DNA of 64,000 bases, from assembly GCF_904063065.1 (NCBI RefSeq), contig NZ_CAJFCL010000002.1, positions 310,001-374,000 of the forward strand. The letters are read 5' to 3'. This document shows positions 51,402 to 60,066 of this stretch, one piece after another. Below the pieces are notes generated by a model that saw only the letters and a list, made by a program, of their open reading frames with translations, was not told the origin of the DNA and searched no databases. A program made the position numbers and the translations under genes. The DNA comes from Pseudomonas paraversuta. Its GTDB lineage: Bacteria > Pseudomonadota > Gammaproteobacteria > Pseudomonadales > Pseudomonadaceae. Numbering within the stretch: the first letter of the stretch is position 1; every line of letters starts with the position of its first letter.

Positions 51402-52514
51402 ATGCCAACGGTAAACGAGATGCTTCAGGCTGCCGCTATTGGCCACGCGATAGATCTGTTACACCTGAGCAATGCCGAGGTCCGTAAGATCATCGCTTTG
51501 CTCAACAGTGCTGATGCCGAATTGCGAGCCCAGCTAATCTTGGCCATTGCGAGCCTAGGGGTTGAGTCATTCACGGTCACGCATTTGAACAGCGTGTTGG
51601 CCTCGGTACTGGAGATCAATAAATCCATTTACGCGGCCATCCAAGAAACAATGGTCGAGTCGGTAATTGATCTGGCCAAGTACGAGATCGGCTACCAGAA
51701 AGCACTATTCACTGAAGTCATACCACCGCAAGTACGGGTCACTGTTTCGTTAGGTTCCGTCAACCTGGAGCAGGCACGCCAGATCGCAATGTCGAGGCCA
51801 TTCCAAGGGAAGTTGCTCAAAGAATGGATGGGCGATCTTGAGGTGAATCGGGCTGCACGTATTCGTGATGGTGTCCGTATGGGCATGGTCGAAGGGCAGA
51901 CAACTGAGCAAATCGTTCGGCGTGTGATGGGGATCAAGTCAGAAGGTTACGCGGACGGGCTACTGAGTCGCAGCCGGCAAGACATTGAGGCCGTTGTACG
52001 AACAGCAATCAGCCACACAGCGCAAGGTGCTCGTGATGCCTTCTACAAAGCCAATGACGACCTGATAGCTGAAGTGAGCTGGCTTAGCACTCTGGATAAC
52101 AAAACATCCGCCGACTGCAGGTTACGCGACCGTCTGCGGTACACGAATGACACGCACGAACCTGTAGGGCACAAAATCCCATGGAAAGCTGGGCCCGGTC
52201 GCATCCATTGGTGCTGTCGAAGTACTTCGACGCCGATCATCAAGGGCTGGGAAGAGTTACGCCTCTCCAAAGGATTGCCGGAAAGCACTCGGGCAAGCAT
52301 GGATGGTCAGGTACCGGTTTCGACCAATTACGGCACCTGGCTGAAAGCGCAAAGCGCGACGCGACAAGATCAGATACTTGGCCCGAACCGCGGCAAGCTC
52401 CTACGTGATGGCGGGCTCGATGTCAGCAGCTTTTACAATGACAAAGGCAAGTTCCTCACGCTCGATGAGTTGCGCGAGCGGGATGCTGCTTCTTTTGTAA
52501 GGGCCGGGATATGA
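51402..52514 (+). CDS. Phage head morphogenesis / minor head protein (SPP1 gp7-like)
   Basis: A 370-residue protein. The C-terminal Mu F / SPP1 gp7 domain shows TSADCRLRDRLRY, KAGPGRIHWCCRST and SNYGTWL-like text. It acts in procapsid assembly together with the portal. Starts right after the portal stop. Confidence 0.88.
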   Translation: MPTVNEMLQAAAIGHAIDLLHLSNAEVRKIIALLNSADAELRAQLILAIASLGVESFTVTHLNSVLASVLEINKSIYAAIQETMVESVIDLAKYEIGYQKALFTEVIPPQVRVTVSLGSVNLEQARQIAMSRPFQGKLLKEWMGDLEVNRAARIRDGVRMGMVEGQTTEQIVRRVMGIKSEGYADGLLSRSRQDIEAVVRTAISHTAQGARDAFYKANDDLIAEVSWLSTLDNKTSADCRLRDRLRYTNDTHEPVGHKIPWKAGPGRIHWCCRSTSTPIIKGWEELRLSKGLPESTRASMDGQVPVSTNYGTWLKAQSATRQDQILGPNRGKLLRDGGLDVSSFYNDKGKFLTLDELRERDAASFVRAGI

Positions 52515-52520
52515 TGTTGT

Positions 52521-52775
52521 ATGACCGACAAGCCGAAACTCCATGTAATCACCGGAACGCCTGCCCCTGACACTCCAAAGGAGCAGGCGATGAAGCGTGC
52601 TCGCTCAATGCCTAGACCGCCATCCATGATTTGTTGTCATCGATGTGGCGGGGCTGAGGTCATTCAGACCAAGATCGGGATGATGTACAAGGACGGTAAG
52701 GCAACAGGCGGTACACGACAGATCTTGTGCGCGCTCTGCTTCATGAGAGGCGAGAGAGTTGTCCTGAGCAAGTAA
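52521..52775 (+). CDS. Small zinc-ribbon phage protein
   Basis: An 84-residue protein with CCHRCGGAE and CALCFM, a four-Cys zinc ribbon, common beside minor head genes in Pseudomonas phages. Unknown role. The following terminators end this block. Confidence 0.72.
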   Translation: MTDKPKLHVITGTPAPDTPKEQAMKRARSMPRPPSMICCHRCGGAEVIQTKIGMMYKDGKATGGTRQILCALCFMRGERVVLSK

Positions 52776-52791
52776 CGCTGGACTCAAAGAA

Positions 52792-52857
52792 GCCCGCCGC
52801 GCGCGGGTTTTTTATTACCCAAAATTCAAGCCTCGGCATTTGCTGGGGCTTTTTTAT
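52792..52857 (+). terminator. Tandem terminators inside the late operon
   Basis: First: CCCGC-CGCGC-GCGGG then TTTTTT (52793-52813). Second: AAGCCTCGGC-ATTT-GCTGGGGCTT then TTTTTT (52829-52856). Both face rightward between head genes, so full late expression needs readthrough. Confidence 0.8.
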
Positions 52858-52931
52858 GCCTGTAGCTCCGGATGGGGCAGGGCGCCGCGGTGGATGCCGT
52901 ATTCGTTGGCCGGATGGCCTAGGAGCAAATT

Positions 52932-53717
52932 TTGAAATTGAAATTAGACGAGCAAGGTCATGTTGTTGTGCAAGACGGTAAGCCTGTCTATGTGATGGAA
53001 GATGGACGCGAGCTGCCACACGACGCCGCTTCGACCGTGGCCACCATTGGCCGCCTGAATGGCGAGGCCAAGGCGCACCGCGAAGCGAAGGAAGTGGCCG
53101 AGGGCAAGCTTAAAGCGTTTGAGGGTATTGAAGACGGCCCTGCGGCCCTGGCTGCTCTGGCTACCGTCAAGAACATCAAGGACGGTGAGCTGATCACCGC
53201 CGGCAAGGTTCAAGAAATCAAGGATGCCGCGGCTAAGTCGGCTCGAGAGTCTGTTGAGGCCGCCACTCGGACAGCTGCTGAAGAGAAGCGCGTTCTGGCA
53301 GAGCAGAACTCCCAACTGACGCAAAGCCTGAACGATCACGTTATCGGCAACAGCTTCGCCAGCTCCAAGTTCATTGCCGAGAAGCTGGCCATCCCTGCAG
53401 ACATCGCACAGAAGGTCTTCGCCGACAGGCTGAAGGTTGAGAGCGGCAAGCTGGTGCCTATGGATGGCAATGGCAACCCATTGTTCTCGGCAGTACGTCA
53501 TGGCGAACACGCCGACTTCGAAGAGGCGATTGAAGTGTACGTGAGCCAGTACCCGAACAAGGACAAGATCCTGAAAAGCTCGGGCGGCACCGGCGGAGGG
53601 GCACCGAACGGTAAGGGTGATCATTCGAATCAAACTAAAGGGAATCTGGGTGGCACCCGGCAAGAGCGCTCTAGCGCGATTGCCAGTCGCTTCCCAGAGC
53701 TTAGTGGCGGGGCATAA
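52932..53717 (+). CDS. Probable capsid scaffolding protein (DUF6651-like)
   Basis: A 261-residue acidic protein with a beta-prone start (KLKLDEQGHVVVQDGKPVY), a long coiled coil (about 50-135) and a flexible Gly-rich end. Layout and place just before the major capsid gene fit a scaffold. The TTG start at 52932 is set by AGGAG seven bases upstream. Confidence 0.75.
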   Translation: MKLKLDEQGHVVVQDGKPVYVMEDGRELPHDAASTVATIGRLNGEAKAHREAKEVAEGKLKAFEGIEDGPAALAALATVKNIKDGELITAGKVQEIKDAAAKSARESVEAATRTAAEEKRVLAEQNSQLTQSLNDHVIGNSFASSKFIAEKLAIPADIAQKVFADRLKVESGKLVPMDGNGNPLFSAVRHGEHADFEEAIEVYVSQYPNKDKILKSSGGTGGGAPNGKGDHSNQTKGNLGGTRQERSSAIASRFPELSGGA

Positions 53718-53853
53718 ACCTACCACTCAATACAGGGCGGCTCGACAGGGCTGCTTTGCCTGCTGGCATCTCGGATGAGATTCGGCGCACGAGGCGGACG
53801 CCTCAACTCCATAAAACCCTGCTCATCCGAGCTAACCCCAGAAAGGAACGATC

Positions 53854-54837
53854 ATGCCCCTCACGCAAATGCAGGTCTTCAACAAATACATCATGCCGGC
53901 GACCATCGAGACGCTGGCGCAGATGGTGGAAAGATTCAACGCGGCCAGTGCTGGTGCGATCCGGCTCACCACTGAAGGTTTTGATGGTGACTTCTTGCAG
54001 GAGTCTTTTTTCGCCGCCATTCACTCTGCTCAGCGCCGCGTAGATCGTTACTCTGCCAATGGTGCTGCTACGCCGACCGACCTGACTCAACTGAAGCACT
54101 CCAGCGTAAAAGTTGCTGGCGGTTTCGGTCCGGTTCGCTTCGAGCCGTCTCAGTTGACCTGGCTGAATAAGCCGACTGCCGAAGGCATTGAGGTCGCTTC
54201 TCGCAACTTCGCTGAAGCTCTGATGGCTGACCAGTTGAATACTGCCATTGCCGCGCTGGTAGCCGCTATCAGCAACAACGCCGAGGTGGTCAATGATGTG
54301 TCGGCTACAGCTGGCATCAGCTACGTTGCAATCAACGAAGCTCACGGCAAGTTCGGCGACCACAGCGGCAACCTGGTGGCGCAGATCATGAATGGTGTGA
54401 CCTTCCACAAGTTGATCGGAGCCAACTTGGCTAACGCCGGTCAGCTGTTCCAGGCGCAGAGCGTGCGAGTGGTCGATATCCTCGGCAAGGCAGTGATTGT
54501 TACAGATGCTCCAGCTCTGTCGTCTGCTGCGGTAGTTGACCCTGCAGCGCCGGCGAAGCTGAAGGTGCTGTCTCTGACCGAGGGTGCAGCCAGCGTGTTC
54601 GATGGCTCTGACCTTGTCAGCAACATCGAAACCTCCAACGGTAACCAGCGCATCGAGACCACGATGCAAGTGGACTACTCCTTCGGCCTAGGCCTCAAGG
54701 GCTACACCTGGGATGAGGTGAGCGGCGGTAAGTCGCCGAGCGACGCGGGCCTGGCTACTGGCTCCAACTGGGACAAGAACGCCACTTCGAACAAGCACAC
54801 CGCTGGCGTTATCACCATCGGCGACGCCTCCAAGTAA
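53854..54837 (+). CDS. Major capsid protein
   Basis: A 327-residue protein, first in abundance by position. It starts MPLTQMQVFNKYIMPATIETLAQ and has an HK97-like alternation of helices and strands; similar proteins are annotated as major capsid in Pseudomonas siphophages. AAAGGAACGATC before ATG 53854. The 136 bases before it hold no gene. Confidence 0.82.
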   Translation: MPLTQMQVFNKYIMPATIETLAQMVERFNAASAGAIRLTTEGFDGDFLQESFFAAIHSAQRRVDRYSANGAATPTDLTQLKHSSVKVAGGFGPVRFEPSQLTWLNKPTAEGIEVASRNFAEALMADQLNTAIAALVAAISNNAEVVNDVSATAGISYVAINEAHGKFGDHSGNLVAQIMNGVTFHKLIGANLANAGQLFQAQSVRVVDILGKAVIVTDAPALSSAAVVDPAAPAKLKVLSLTEGAASVFDGSDLVSNIETSNGNQRIETTMQVDYSFGLGLKGYTWDEVSGGKSPSDAGLATGSNWDKNATSNKHTAGVITIGDASK

Positions 54838-54886
54838 CCCCCAGATGCCGAGTCGAGCCATGCGCTCGGCTCGGCGAGGATGCGGC

Positions 54887-55474
54887 ATGAACAATAATAT
54901 TTGGTATCTGCCTGGCCCGTTTCATCGGTACCAGGAAGACGTGAAAGCTTTGGCCAGAGAGGCTGGTCTGCGCATCATCGATGCGAACGTGACCGCAAGC
55001 CGTGACGGTGAAGCCATGGATGTTCCGGCGGTGACAGTGAAGCCGGTCGCGCGGAGTGATGCTAAGAGTCGACTGGCACTCGTCACTGAACAGACATCTC
55101 CGGATCAGGAAGAGCTGATTGGCAGGCTGCGAGCCGAAAGCGGCGCTATTCGCGTGCTGATCGAGTCCGCTGAGGGTTTGATCCCGCTGGAGCACCCGGA
55201 AGCCGGCGAGCTTCCGATCCGCTTGTTTGATGCCCTCAGTGGTATTCATCAAGGTATCGCCGGGATCAAGGCTGAGCGTGACAACCTCGCATCTGAAAAC
55301 GAAAGCCTGCGTGGCGAAGTTACTAGCCTCAAAGCTGCGGCGAGTAAGCCTGCTGATGACAGTGCCGAGATCGAAGCTCTCAAGGCCGCACTCGATGCAG
55401 CCAAGGTCAGCTATCGCGCCAATGCCTCGAAAGAAGCGCTGGAAAAACTGGTGGCTGAACTGTCCAAGGAATAA
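54887..55474 (+). CDS. Head-associated protein with coiled coil and HeH/LEM-like tail
   Basis: A 195-residue protein. N-terminal WYLPGPFHRYQEDVKALA, a coiled coil (IKAERDNLASENESLRGEV) and a C-terminal SAP/HeH-like motif (ALDAAKVSYRANASKEALEKL, about 164-184; cited in part). No clear role; possibly a capsid accessory or N4 gp-like head protein. GAGG before ATG 54887. Confidence 0.68.
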   Translation: MNNNIWYLPGPFHRYQEDVKALAREAGLRIIDANVTASRDGEAMDVPAVTVKPVARSDAKSRLALVTEQTSPDQEELIGRLRAESGAIRVLIESAEGLIPLEHPEAGELPIRLFDALSGIHQGIAGIKAERDNLASENESLRGEVTSLKAAASKPADDSAEIEALKAALDAAKVSYRANASKEALEKLVAELSKE

Positions 55475-55477
55475 CCC

Positions 55478-55846
55478 ATGACCGACTTCATCACTGTCGC
55501 GCAGGTGGATAGCCTGCTGGGCGTCGAATGGACGACCGAAGACAAGAAGCCTCGCGCGGTGCTGATGGCGAACACCTGGCTCACTGAGCGAGTGCGCGAG
55601 GTGTGCATTCCGACACCTGACGCAATCATCCAGGCTGGGGCCGAGATTGCTAGGGAGGCTGCATCAGGGTCGTTGTATGGCGCCCAAGCTCGTGAAGTCG
55701 TTGGAACATCCGTCAAGGCCGGAAGCGTCAGTACCAGCAAGACGTTTTCCGAGGGCTCAAGGGCTATGACGGCAGGCGAGGCTTTCGCCTTGGCACTGAT
55801 CAGGCCTTGGATATCGACTAACCAGATAAAACTGGTAAGGGGCTGA
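55478..55846 (+). CDS. Head-tail connector-like protein
   Basis: A 122-residue protein (FITVAQVDSLLGVEWTTEDKK; MTAGEAFALALIRPWI), of the family often annotated as DnaT-like in phages; by place between capsid and tail genes it is the adaptor (gp6-like) class. Confidence 0.72.
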   Translation: MTDFITVAQVDSLLGVEWTTEDKKPRAVLMANTWLTERVREVCIPTPDAIIQAGAEIAREAASGSLYGAQAREVVGTSVKAGSVSTSKTFSEGSRAMTAGEAFALALIRPWISTNQIKLVRG

Positions 55847-55847
55847 T

Positions 55848-56204
55848 ATGGGATTGCGTGAGGATATTCAGGCCGATATGGCCGAAGCTTTCGATACTGA
55901 CTTGGCTGACGCAGTGAAAGACTTCACGGGCGGTATCACGTTGCCGGGCACATGGGATCCGGTAACAGAGGAGTCGGCGGGAGAGGTGGTTATCGCCTAT
56001 TCGGGTCGAGGCGTCTTTGATGCATACGAGGTGCGACTGGTGGACGGAATCAACATCAAGTCAACTGACCAATTGCTGATCGCACTCACCAACGAAGTAA
56101 CCGGCGCGCCGCAGGTTGGCCACAAGATCAATGGTTTTGATGTGCTGAACGTCCTGCAGGACCCAGCTGGTGCGCACTGGGAAATACAGCTGAGGGCTGT
56201 GTAA
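55848..56204 (+). CDS. Head closure / minor capsid-like protein
   Basis: A 118-residue protein of mixed beta content (GRGVFDAYEVRLVDGIN; QVGHKINGFDVLNV). Place in the connector cluster fits a head-closure (stopper) protein. Shares one base with the next start. Confidence 0.65.
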   Translation: MGLREDIQADMAEAFDTDLADAVKDFTGGITLPGTWDPVTEESAGEVVIAYSGRGVFDAYEVRLVDGINIKSTDQLLIALTNEVTGAPQVGHKINGFDVLNVLQDPAGAHWEIQLRAV

Positions 56205-56623
56205 TGGTTGGCTGGAGCATTCCGCCCTCAGTGTTTGCGGATCAGATAGACGAGGAAGTCAGCAAGCGAGTTCGGACAATCGCCCTAGCCCTGCTCAACG
56301 AAGTGATCGAGCGATCCCCCGTGGGTAACCCAGACCTGTGGAAGAATCCGCCGCCCCCCGGGTACGTTGGCGGCCGATTCCGTGGCAGTCACATCGTCAG
56401 CATTGGCGCACCGGTTTACACCGTTACAACCAATGTCGACCCGAGCGGGTCGGACACGCGAAGCAAGGGGATGGCCGCGCTATCTGGTCTTGAGCCTTAC
56501 ACGCAGATTTTTATTCAAACCAATTTGCCGTACGCCGAACGCTTGGAGCGGGGCCATTCAGGCCAGGCTCCAGACGGCCTCTACGAACTGGCATTCATCA
56601 GCGTATCTGAGGTTTATCGATGA
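56204..56623 (+). CDS. Tail completion-like protein (HK97 gp10 class)
   Basis: A 139-residue protein (VIERSPVGNPDLWK; RFRGSHIVSIG; YAERLERGHSGQAPDGLYELA). The SPVG...G.S and YA..LE.GHS..AP.G patterns are typical of the gp10-like tail completion group. ATGA overlap with the next gene. Confidence 0.78.
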   Translation: MVGWSIPPSVFADQIDEEVSKRVRTIALALLNEVIERSPVGNPDLWKNPPPPGYVGGRFRGSHIVSIGAPVYTVTTNVDPSGSDTRSKGMAALSGLEPYTQIFIQTNLPYAERLERGHSGQAPDGLYELAFISVSEVYR

Positions 56624-57045
56624 CCTACGAAGATATTCGCGTCGCCCTCACGGCGCGCGCTGCGACCTTCACTGGCATCGACAAGGACAGGTTGTTTCGT
56701 CCCAATGATCAGCTCACCGCAGCCAATCTGGATGCGTCAGGCATCTTCAAGCCTCCCGCTGACGGCCTCTGGTGTCGAATGATCATTCAGCACGGTACGG
56801 CCTTTATGGCGGGGATGGCTGACAAACCCTACTCCCGCAAACCGGGACAGATCGTCTTCCAGTGCTTCGCCCGGCCGCGCACAGGTATGAAACCACTGAA
56901 TGTGCTGGCCGATGCGCTTGAAGCTCATTTCGGCTACTGGAGCTCTGGTGACCTTGAGTGCATGGAAACCAGCCAGGACGTTGTTGGTGATGACGGGGGC
57001 GGCTTCTACCAAATCAATACAAGAGTCCGGTTTCGCGCCGGCTGA
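56620..57045 (+). CDS. Tail terminator-like protein (DUF4128)
   Basis: A 141-residue protein (MTYEDIRVALTARAATFTG; PGQIVFQCFARPRTGM; NVLADALEAHFGYW), the DUF4128/tail terminator fold. It should cap the tail tube at the head side. Confidence 0.78.
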   Translation: MTYEDIRVALTARAATFTGIDKDRLFRPNDQLTAANLDASGIFKPPADGLWCRMIIQHGTAFMAGMADKPYSRKPGQIVFQCFARPRTGMKPLNVLADALEAHFGYWSSGDLECMETSQDVVGDDGGGFYQINTRVRFRAG

Positions 57046-57063
57046 ACCCGCAGCACCCATCCC

Positions 57064-57086
57064 ACCCGCCCTGAGCGGGTTTTTTT
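57064..57086 (+). terminator. Terminator before the tail tube gene
   Basis: ACCCGC-CCTGA-GCGGGT followed by a T run. Confidence 0.8.
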
Positions 57087-57109
57087 ATGCCCACACAAAG
57101 GTGGAAAAA

Positions 57110-58273
57110 ATGAGCTCCGGCGCAAAGATCGTCAGTCACATCATTCCTGAAGTGACACCAGGTATTACCCCAGCAATCGGCACGTGGAACACTCTGCGCC
57201 TGACAGGCAACGCGCTGACTCCGACCGTCAACACTGTTGCAAGCGACGAGATCACTGCGTCTCGTGTAAGCCAAGGCTCGGTGGCCACTAGCGTCGATAT
57301 CGCTGGTGATTTGGCAGCTGAGTTCTCTTATGGCTCGTTTGACGAGCTACTTGAGGCTGCTTTCTACGGTGAGTGGACCGCTAACGTGCTGACTGTTGGC
57401 GATGTTCGTCACACCTTCAGCATTGCTAAGGGCTACACCGACGTAGGCGTTTACAGTCTGTTCAAGGGCGCTCACGTATCGACCTTTGCGCTGGATATCC
57501 CGGCCGACGGCAAGATTACCGCCACTTTCAACATGGCGTGCTTGGACTACGCCGACAGCGAGGAACCGCTTGCAGTAGCACCAGTCGATCCAACCACCAC
57601 TCCATTCCTGAGCCAAAACAACGTTGGCACCATTCTTGTTGATGGCGCCTCGCTGGAGGGAGCGGCCTGCGTATCGGCCATGACCATTAACTTGGATAAC
57701 AGCCTTCAGGCGCAGCGATGCATTGGCAGCGACAAGCTCGGCCCGGGCGCACAAATCGCCACCGAAGCAGCCATCACCGGAACTATCACGCTGGCGTGGT
57801 CAGCCCGGGCGTGGGAGATCTGGAAGAACACGTTTACCCGTGTGCCAGTGGCTATTCAGTTCCCGATCACTGACAGCCTGGGCAACAAGTACATCTTTGA
57901 CTTCCCGGCAGTAGAGGTTGATGGCGAGTTGCCAAGCGGCGGCAAGCGGGACTTGGTCGAGGTGTCGCTCAACTACACCGTGGCCAAGATCAGCCCGACC
58001 ATCACTCGAGTTCCGTTCGTGGCGGTCAACAGTGTTTCTGTCGCGCCAACGACCGCGTCGATCGTAGTTGTAGCAACTCGTCAGCTGACCGCCTCGGCGC
58101 TTCCGGTTGAGGCGGCGCAGAACGTCACATGGAGCAGCGCGACTCCTGGTGTGGCGACTGTGAACAGTTCAGGCCTGGTAACCGCTGTCTCGGTCGGCTC
58201 TGCAGTGATTACTGCCAAGAGCGTATCCGACCCAACGAAGACCGCAACGTCGACCATCACCGTTACCGCTTAA
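57110..58273 (+). CDS. Major tail tube protein with a C-terminal Ig-like (Big_2) domain
   Basis: A 387-residue protein. The first ~300 residues are the tube part (GTWNTLRLTGNALTP; FSYGSFDELLEAAFYGEW), DUF3168/tail-tube-like. The last ~80 are a Big_2 domain (VSVAPTTASIVVVATRQLTA; WSSATPGVATVNSSGLVTAV), likely displayed on the tail surface, where it may bind cell-surface sugars weakly. GTGGAAAAA before ATG 57110. Confidence 0.87.
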   Translation: MSSGAKIVSHIIPEVTPGITPAIGTWNTLRLTGNALTPTVNTVASDEITASRVSQGSVATSVDIAGDLAAEFSYGSFDELLEAAFYGEWTANVLTVGDVRHTFSIAKGYTDVGVYSLFKGAHVSTFALDIPADGKITATFNMACLDYADSEEPLAVAPVDPTTTPFLSQNNVGTILVDGASLEGAACVSAMTINLDNSLQAQRCIGSDKLGPGAQIATEAAITGTITLAWSARAWEIWKNTFTRVPVAIQFPITDSLGNKYIFDFPAVEVDGELPSGGKRDLVEVSLNYTVAKISPTITRVPFVAVNSVSVAPTTASIVVVATRQLTASALPVEAAQNVTWSSATPGVATVNSSGLVTAVSVGSAVITAKSVSDPTKTATSTITVTA

Positions 58274-58289
58274 TCGATTGCAAGACTTT

Positions 58290-58328
58290 GACCGCTCCGG
58301 TGCTCACGCCTGCCGGGGCGGTCCTTTT
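58290..58328 (+). terminator. Terminator after the tail tube gene
   Basis: An 11-bp stem GACCGCTCCGG / CCGGGGCGGTC (one G-U pair) then CTTTT. Confidence 0.75.
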
Positions 58329-58352
58329 ATGGCATGGCGTTGAGGAATCATC

Positions 58353-58835
58353 ATGGCTCTGAAACTGAAGAAGAAAGACTCTGTACAGGCTGGCGCTAAG
58401 TGGGTGGACTTCGATGCGGAAACGAAGGTGCTGCTGGCGGGCACGGACAATATTGAATACCGCGTTGCCCTGGAGCGTCACAACCGCCGTGTCCAGCGTA
58501 ACGATGCCCGCTTCGGCGAAGGGCAGGTTGGCGTCGTCGAAGGCGAACTGACCGATTTGCAGAACCATGCAATGCTGCTCGCGCACTTCATCGTCAAGGA
58601 CTGGAAAGGCGTTCAGGATGACGAAGGCAATGAGTTGGAATACTCGACAGGCGCTGCCGCCGAGCTGTTGGAGTCCAACGTGGAGTTCCTCCTGTTCGTG
58701 CTCCAGGGTGGCACCAAAGTGGCTGCGGAAGCCGAGAAGGAACTGGTTGAGACCGTGGGAAAGCCGTCGACCGGTTCGAGTGGGAGAAAGACTGGTCGGG
58801 CGGCGAAAAGCGAAAGCTCATCTACCAGCGCCTGA
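58353..58835 (+). CDS. Tail assembly chaperone (G-like), zero-frame product
   Basis: A 160-residue protein (MALKLKKKDSVQAGAKWVDFD; ALERHNRRVQRNDARFGEG), a lambda gpG-like chaperone that covers the tape measure protein during tail assembly. The last 23 residues are a low-complexity Ser/Gly/Lys tail beyond a frameshift site. It is produced without frameshifting. Confidence 0.87.
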   Translation: MALKLKKKDSVQAGAKWVDFDAETKVLLAGTDNIEYRVALERHNRRVQRNDARFGEGQVGVVEGELTDLQNHAMLLAHFIVKDWKGVQDDEGNELEYSTGAAAELLESNVEFLLFVLQGGTKVAAEAEKELVETVGKPSTGSSGRKTGRAAKSESSSTSA

Positions 58836-59077
58836 AGATAGCGGTTCCGGATGAGCCGCCCACCGACACGATCACCAGCTACTTGCTGAATACGTTCAGC
58901 AATGTGTGTCGCAGTAGGCGATTCATCTCGACCATGGCCGGCGCATTCCCGCTGCCGCTTTCTGCCAGAGATATCTCGGACTGGCTTGATGCTCACCCAT
59001 CGCCATTGCCGCGCCGCCACGTTGACGAGGTGGTGTTTGCGCTGGATGCGATATGCCTGGCTGAAGAGGAGGGATGA
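58353..59077 (+). CDS. Tail assembly chaperone GT-like fusion by -1 frameshift
   Basis: At 58757-58763 the heptamer GGGAAAG is in the G GGA AAG phase, the slippery site of lambda G-T. Slipping -1 after codon 137 leads into a 104-codon frame (AVDRFEWEKDWSGGEKRKLI ... to LAEEEG, TGA 59075) with no start of its own. The fusion is 241 residues. The T-like part should link tape measure to tube subunits. Confidence 0.85.
58757..58763 (+). other. Slippery heptamer GGGAAAG
   Basis: X XXY YYZ heptamer in the correct phase for -1 ribosomal frameshifting within the tail chaperone gene; identical to the lambda site. Confidence 0.87.
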
Positions 59078-59205
59078 GGCTCGAAGCTTACCTTATAGGT
59101 TGATAGTTTTTCTGTAGCTCTCTATCGAGCCTCTAGGCTAGGGATTGCTTGGGGGTCGTGCATGCAGACGTGTTGGCTAGCCTTTAGGAGATGCTTAGCA
59201 AATAG

Positions 59206-59233
59206 TTGCTCAAATATGAGTAACAGTTATAAT
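59206..59233 (+). promoter_or_regulatory. Promoter of the YafO toxin-antitoxin pair
   Basis: TTGCTC (59206-59211), 16-base spacer, TATAAT (59228-59233), in a 250-base AT-rich gap without genes. It gives the inserted pair expression independent of the late operon. Confidence 0.65.
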
Positions 59234-59324
59234 TCGTTAACGCTGATGTCAACTTACTATCAAGCTGGCTAGCGACGTGATTTTGTCACCAATTCGGCGA
59301 CAGAACCCAGGAGGGCCCATCACG

Positions 59325-59480
59325 ATGATTGCCACCTTCACCGCTAAAGACGCTCAACGTACCGAGAGACGCACCAGAAAAGTGCGTCCGGCGTATCTGA
59401 ACCCAGAAATTTTAGCTCGAGCCGTAGAAAATGGCGAAGCTCGTCTTGTCGCACGCGTGCGTAAGCAGCGTGGTGAATGA
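59325..59480 (+). CDS. Putative antitoxin of the YafO-like toxin
   Basis: A 51-residue basic protein (MIATFTAKDAQRTERRTRKV; PEILARAVENGEARLV). Overlaps the toxin gene by 4 bases (ATGA). Short proteins of this type precede YafO toxins in Pseudomonas. AGGAGGG lies about 11 bases before ATG 59325. No classical DNA-binding domain seen. Confidence 0.65.
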   Translation: MIATFTAKDAQRTERRTRKVRPAYLNPEILARAVENGEARLVARVRKQRGE

Positions 59481-59926
59481 CGGCTATAGTTGTTAGTCGT
59501 GCATTAGTTTCTGACCTTGGCAATGAAGCTGCATTAGATCTTGCTCAAGACTTTCAGGCTTATAAAGCGGGCGGACCATTCGGCGATCCATTTGGGCGTG
59601 ACAAAAAATTTGCATGGCCCACCGAAGTGGTCGAGAACGAGCTATGGCACGTTCATATTGAAGACCCATCTGTGTATCAAGCTTGGGACAGCCTTTGGAG
59701 TCGGAATTTCCCTCAAGAAAATTTCACCTCAAATACTATTCTGGTTTACGGCCGAGTTTGGCACGTTCAATACTCGCCGCATCTGTTGTTGACGATTCTA
59801 AAGCCTGATGGTCATGCTCAGATGGATGACAAGGAGAGAATGAAGGCTATTGGCCAGGAGTTTGAGGCCGAGGTGGATGCTTATTCCCGTCGACTTGAAG
59901 GTGAGCCTTGGCTCATTCTCAGATAG
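59477..59926 (+). CDS. YafO-family toxin
   Basis: A 149-residue protein with the YafO pattern: LAQDFQAYKAGGP, FGRDKKFAWP, ENELWHVHIED and VYGRVWHVQYSPHLLLTIL (the W-H and L-Y/L core). YafO is a ribosome-dependent mRNA interferase. The pair has its own promoter and terminator and is inserted between the tail chaperone and the tape measure gene, so it is an accessory module rather than a tail gene. Confidence 0.82.
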   Translation: MTAIVVSRALVSDLGNEAALDLAQDFQAYKAGGPFGDPFGRDKKFAWPTEVVENELWHVHIEDPSVYQAWDSLWSRNFPQENFTSNTILVYGRVWHVQYSPHLLLTILKPDGHAQMDDKERMKAIGQEFEAEVDAYSRRLEGEPWLILR

Positions 59927-59937
59927 GTTGTTACCAA

Positions 59938-60056
59938 AAAAGCCCAGCCTCGCGCTGGGCTTTTTGCATCTGGTGGGCATGATCTCAGATGAATCACTCT
60001 GCCATGTAGAGAAAAACAAACAGCGAGCCGGCCATTGAGCCGGTTTTTTTACGCCC
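59938..60056 (+). terminator. Two terminators between the toxin and the tape measure gene
   Basis: First: AGCCCAGC-CTCGC-GCTGGGCT with T run (59941-59965; an A run on the other side makes it bidirectional). Second: CCGGC-CATTGA-GCCGG then TTTTTTT (about 60033-60056). Confidence 0.8.
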
Positions 60057-60066
60057 GGAGAAACCC

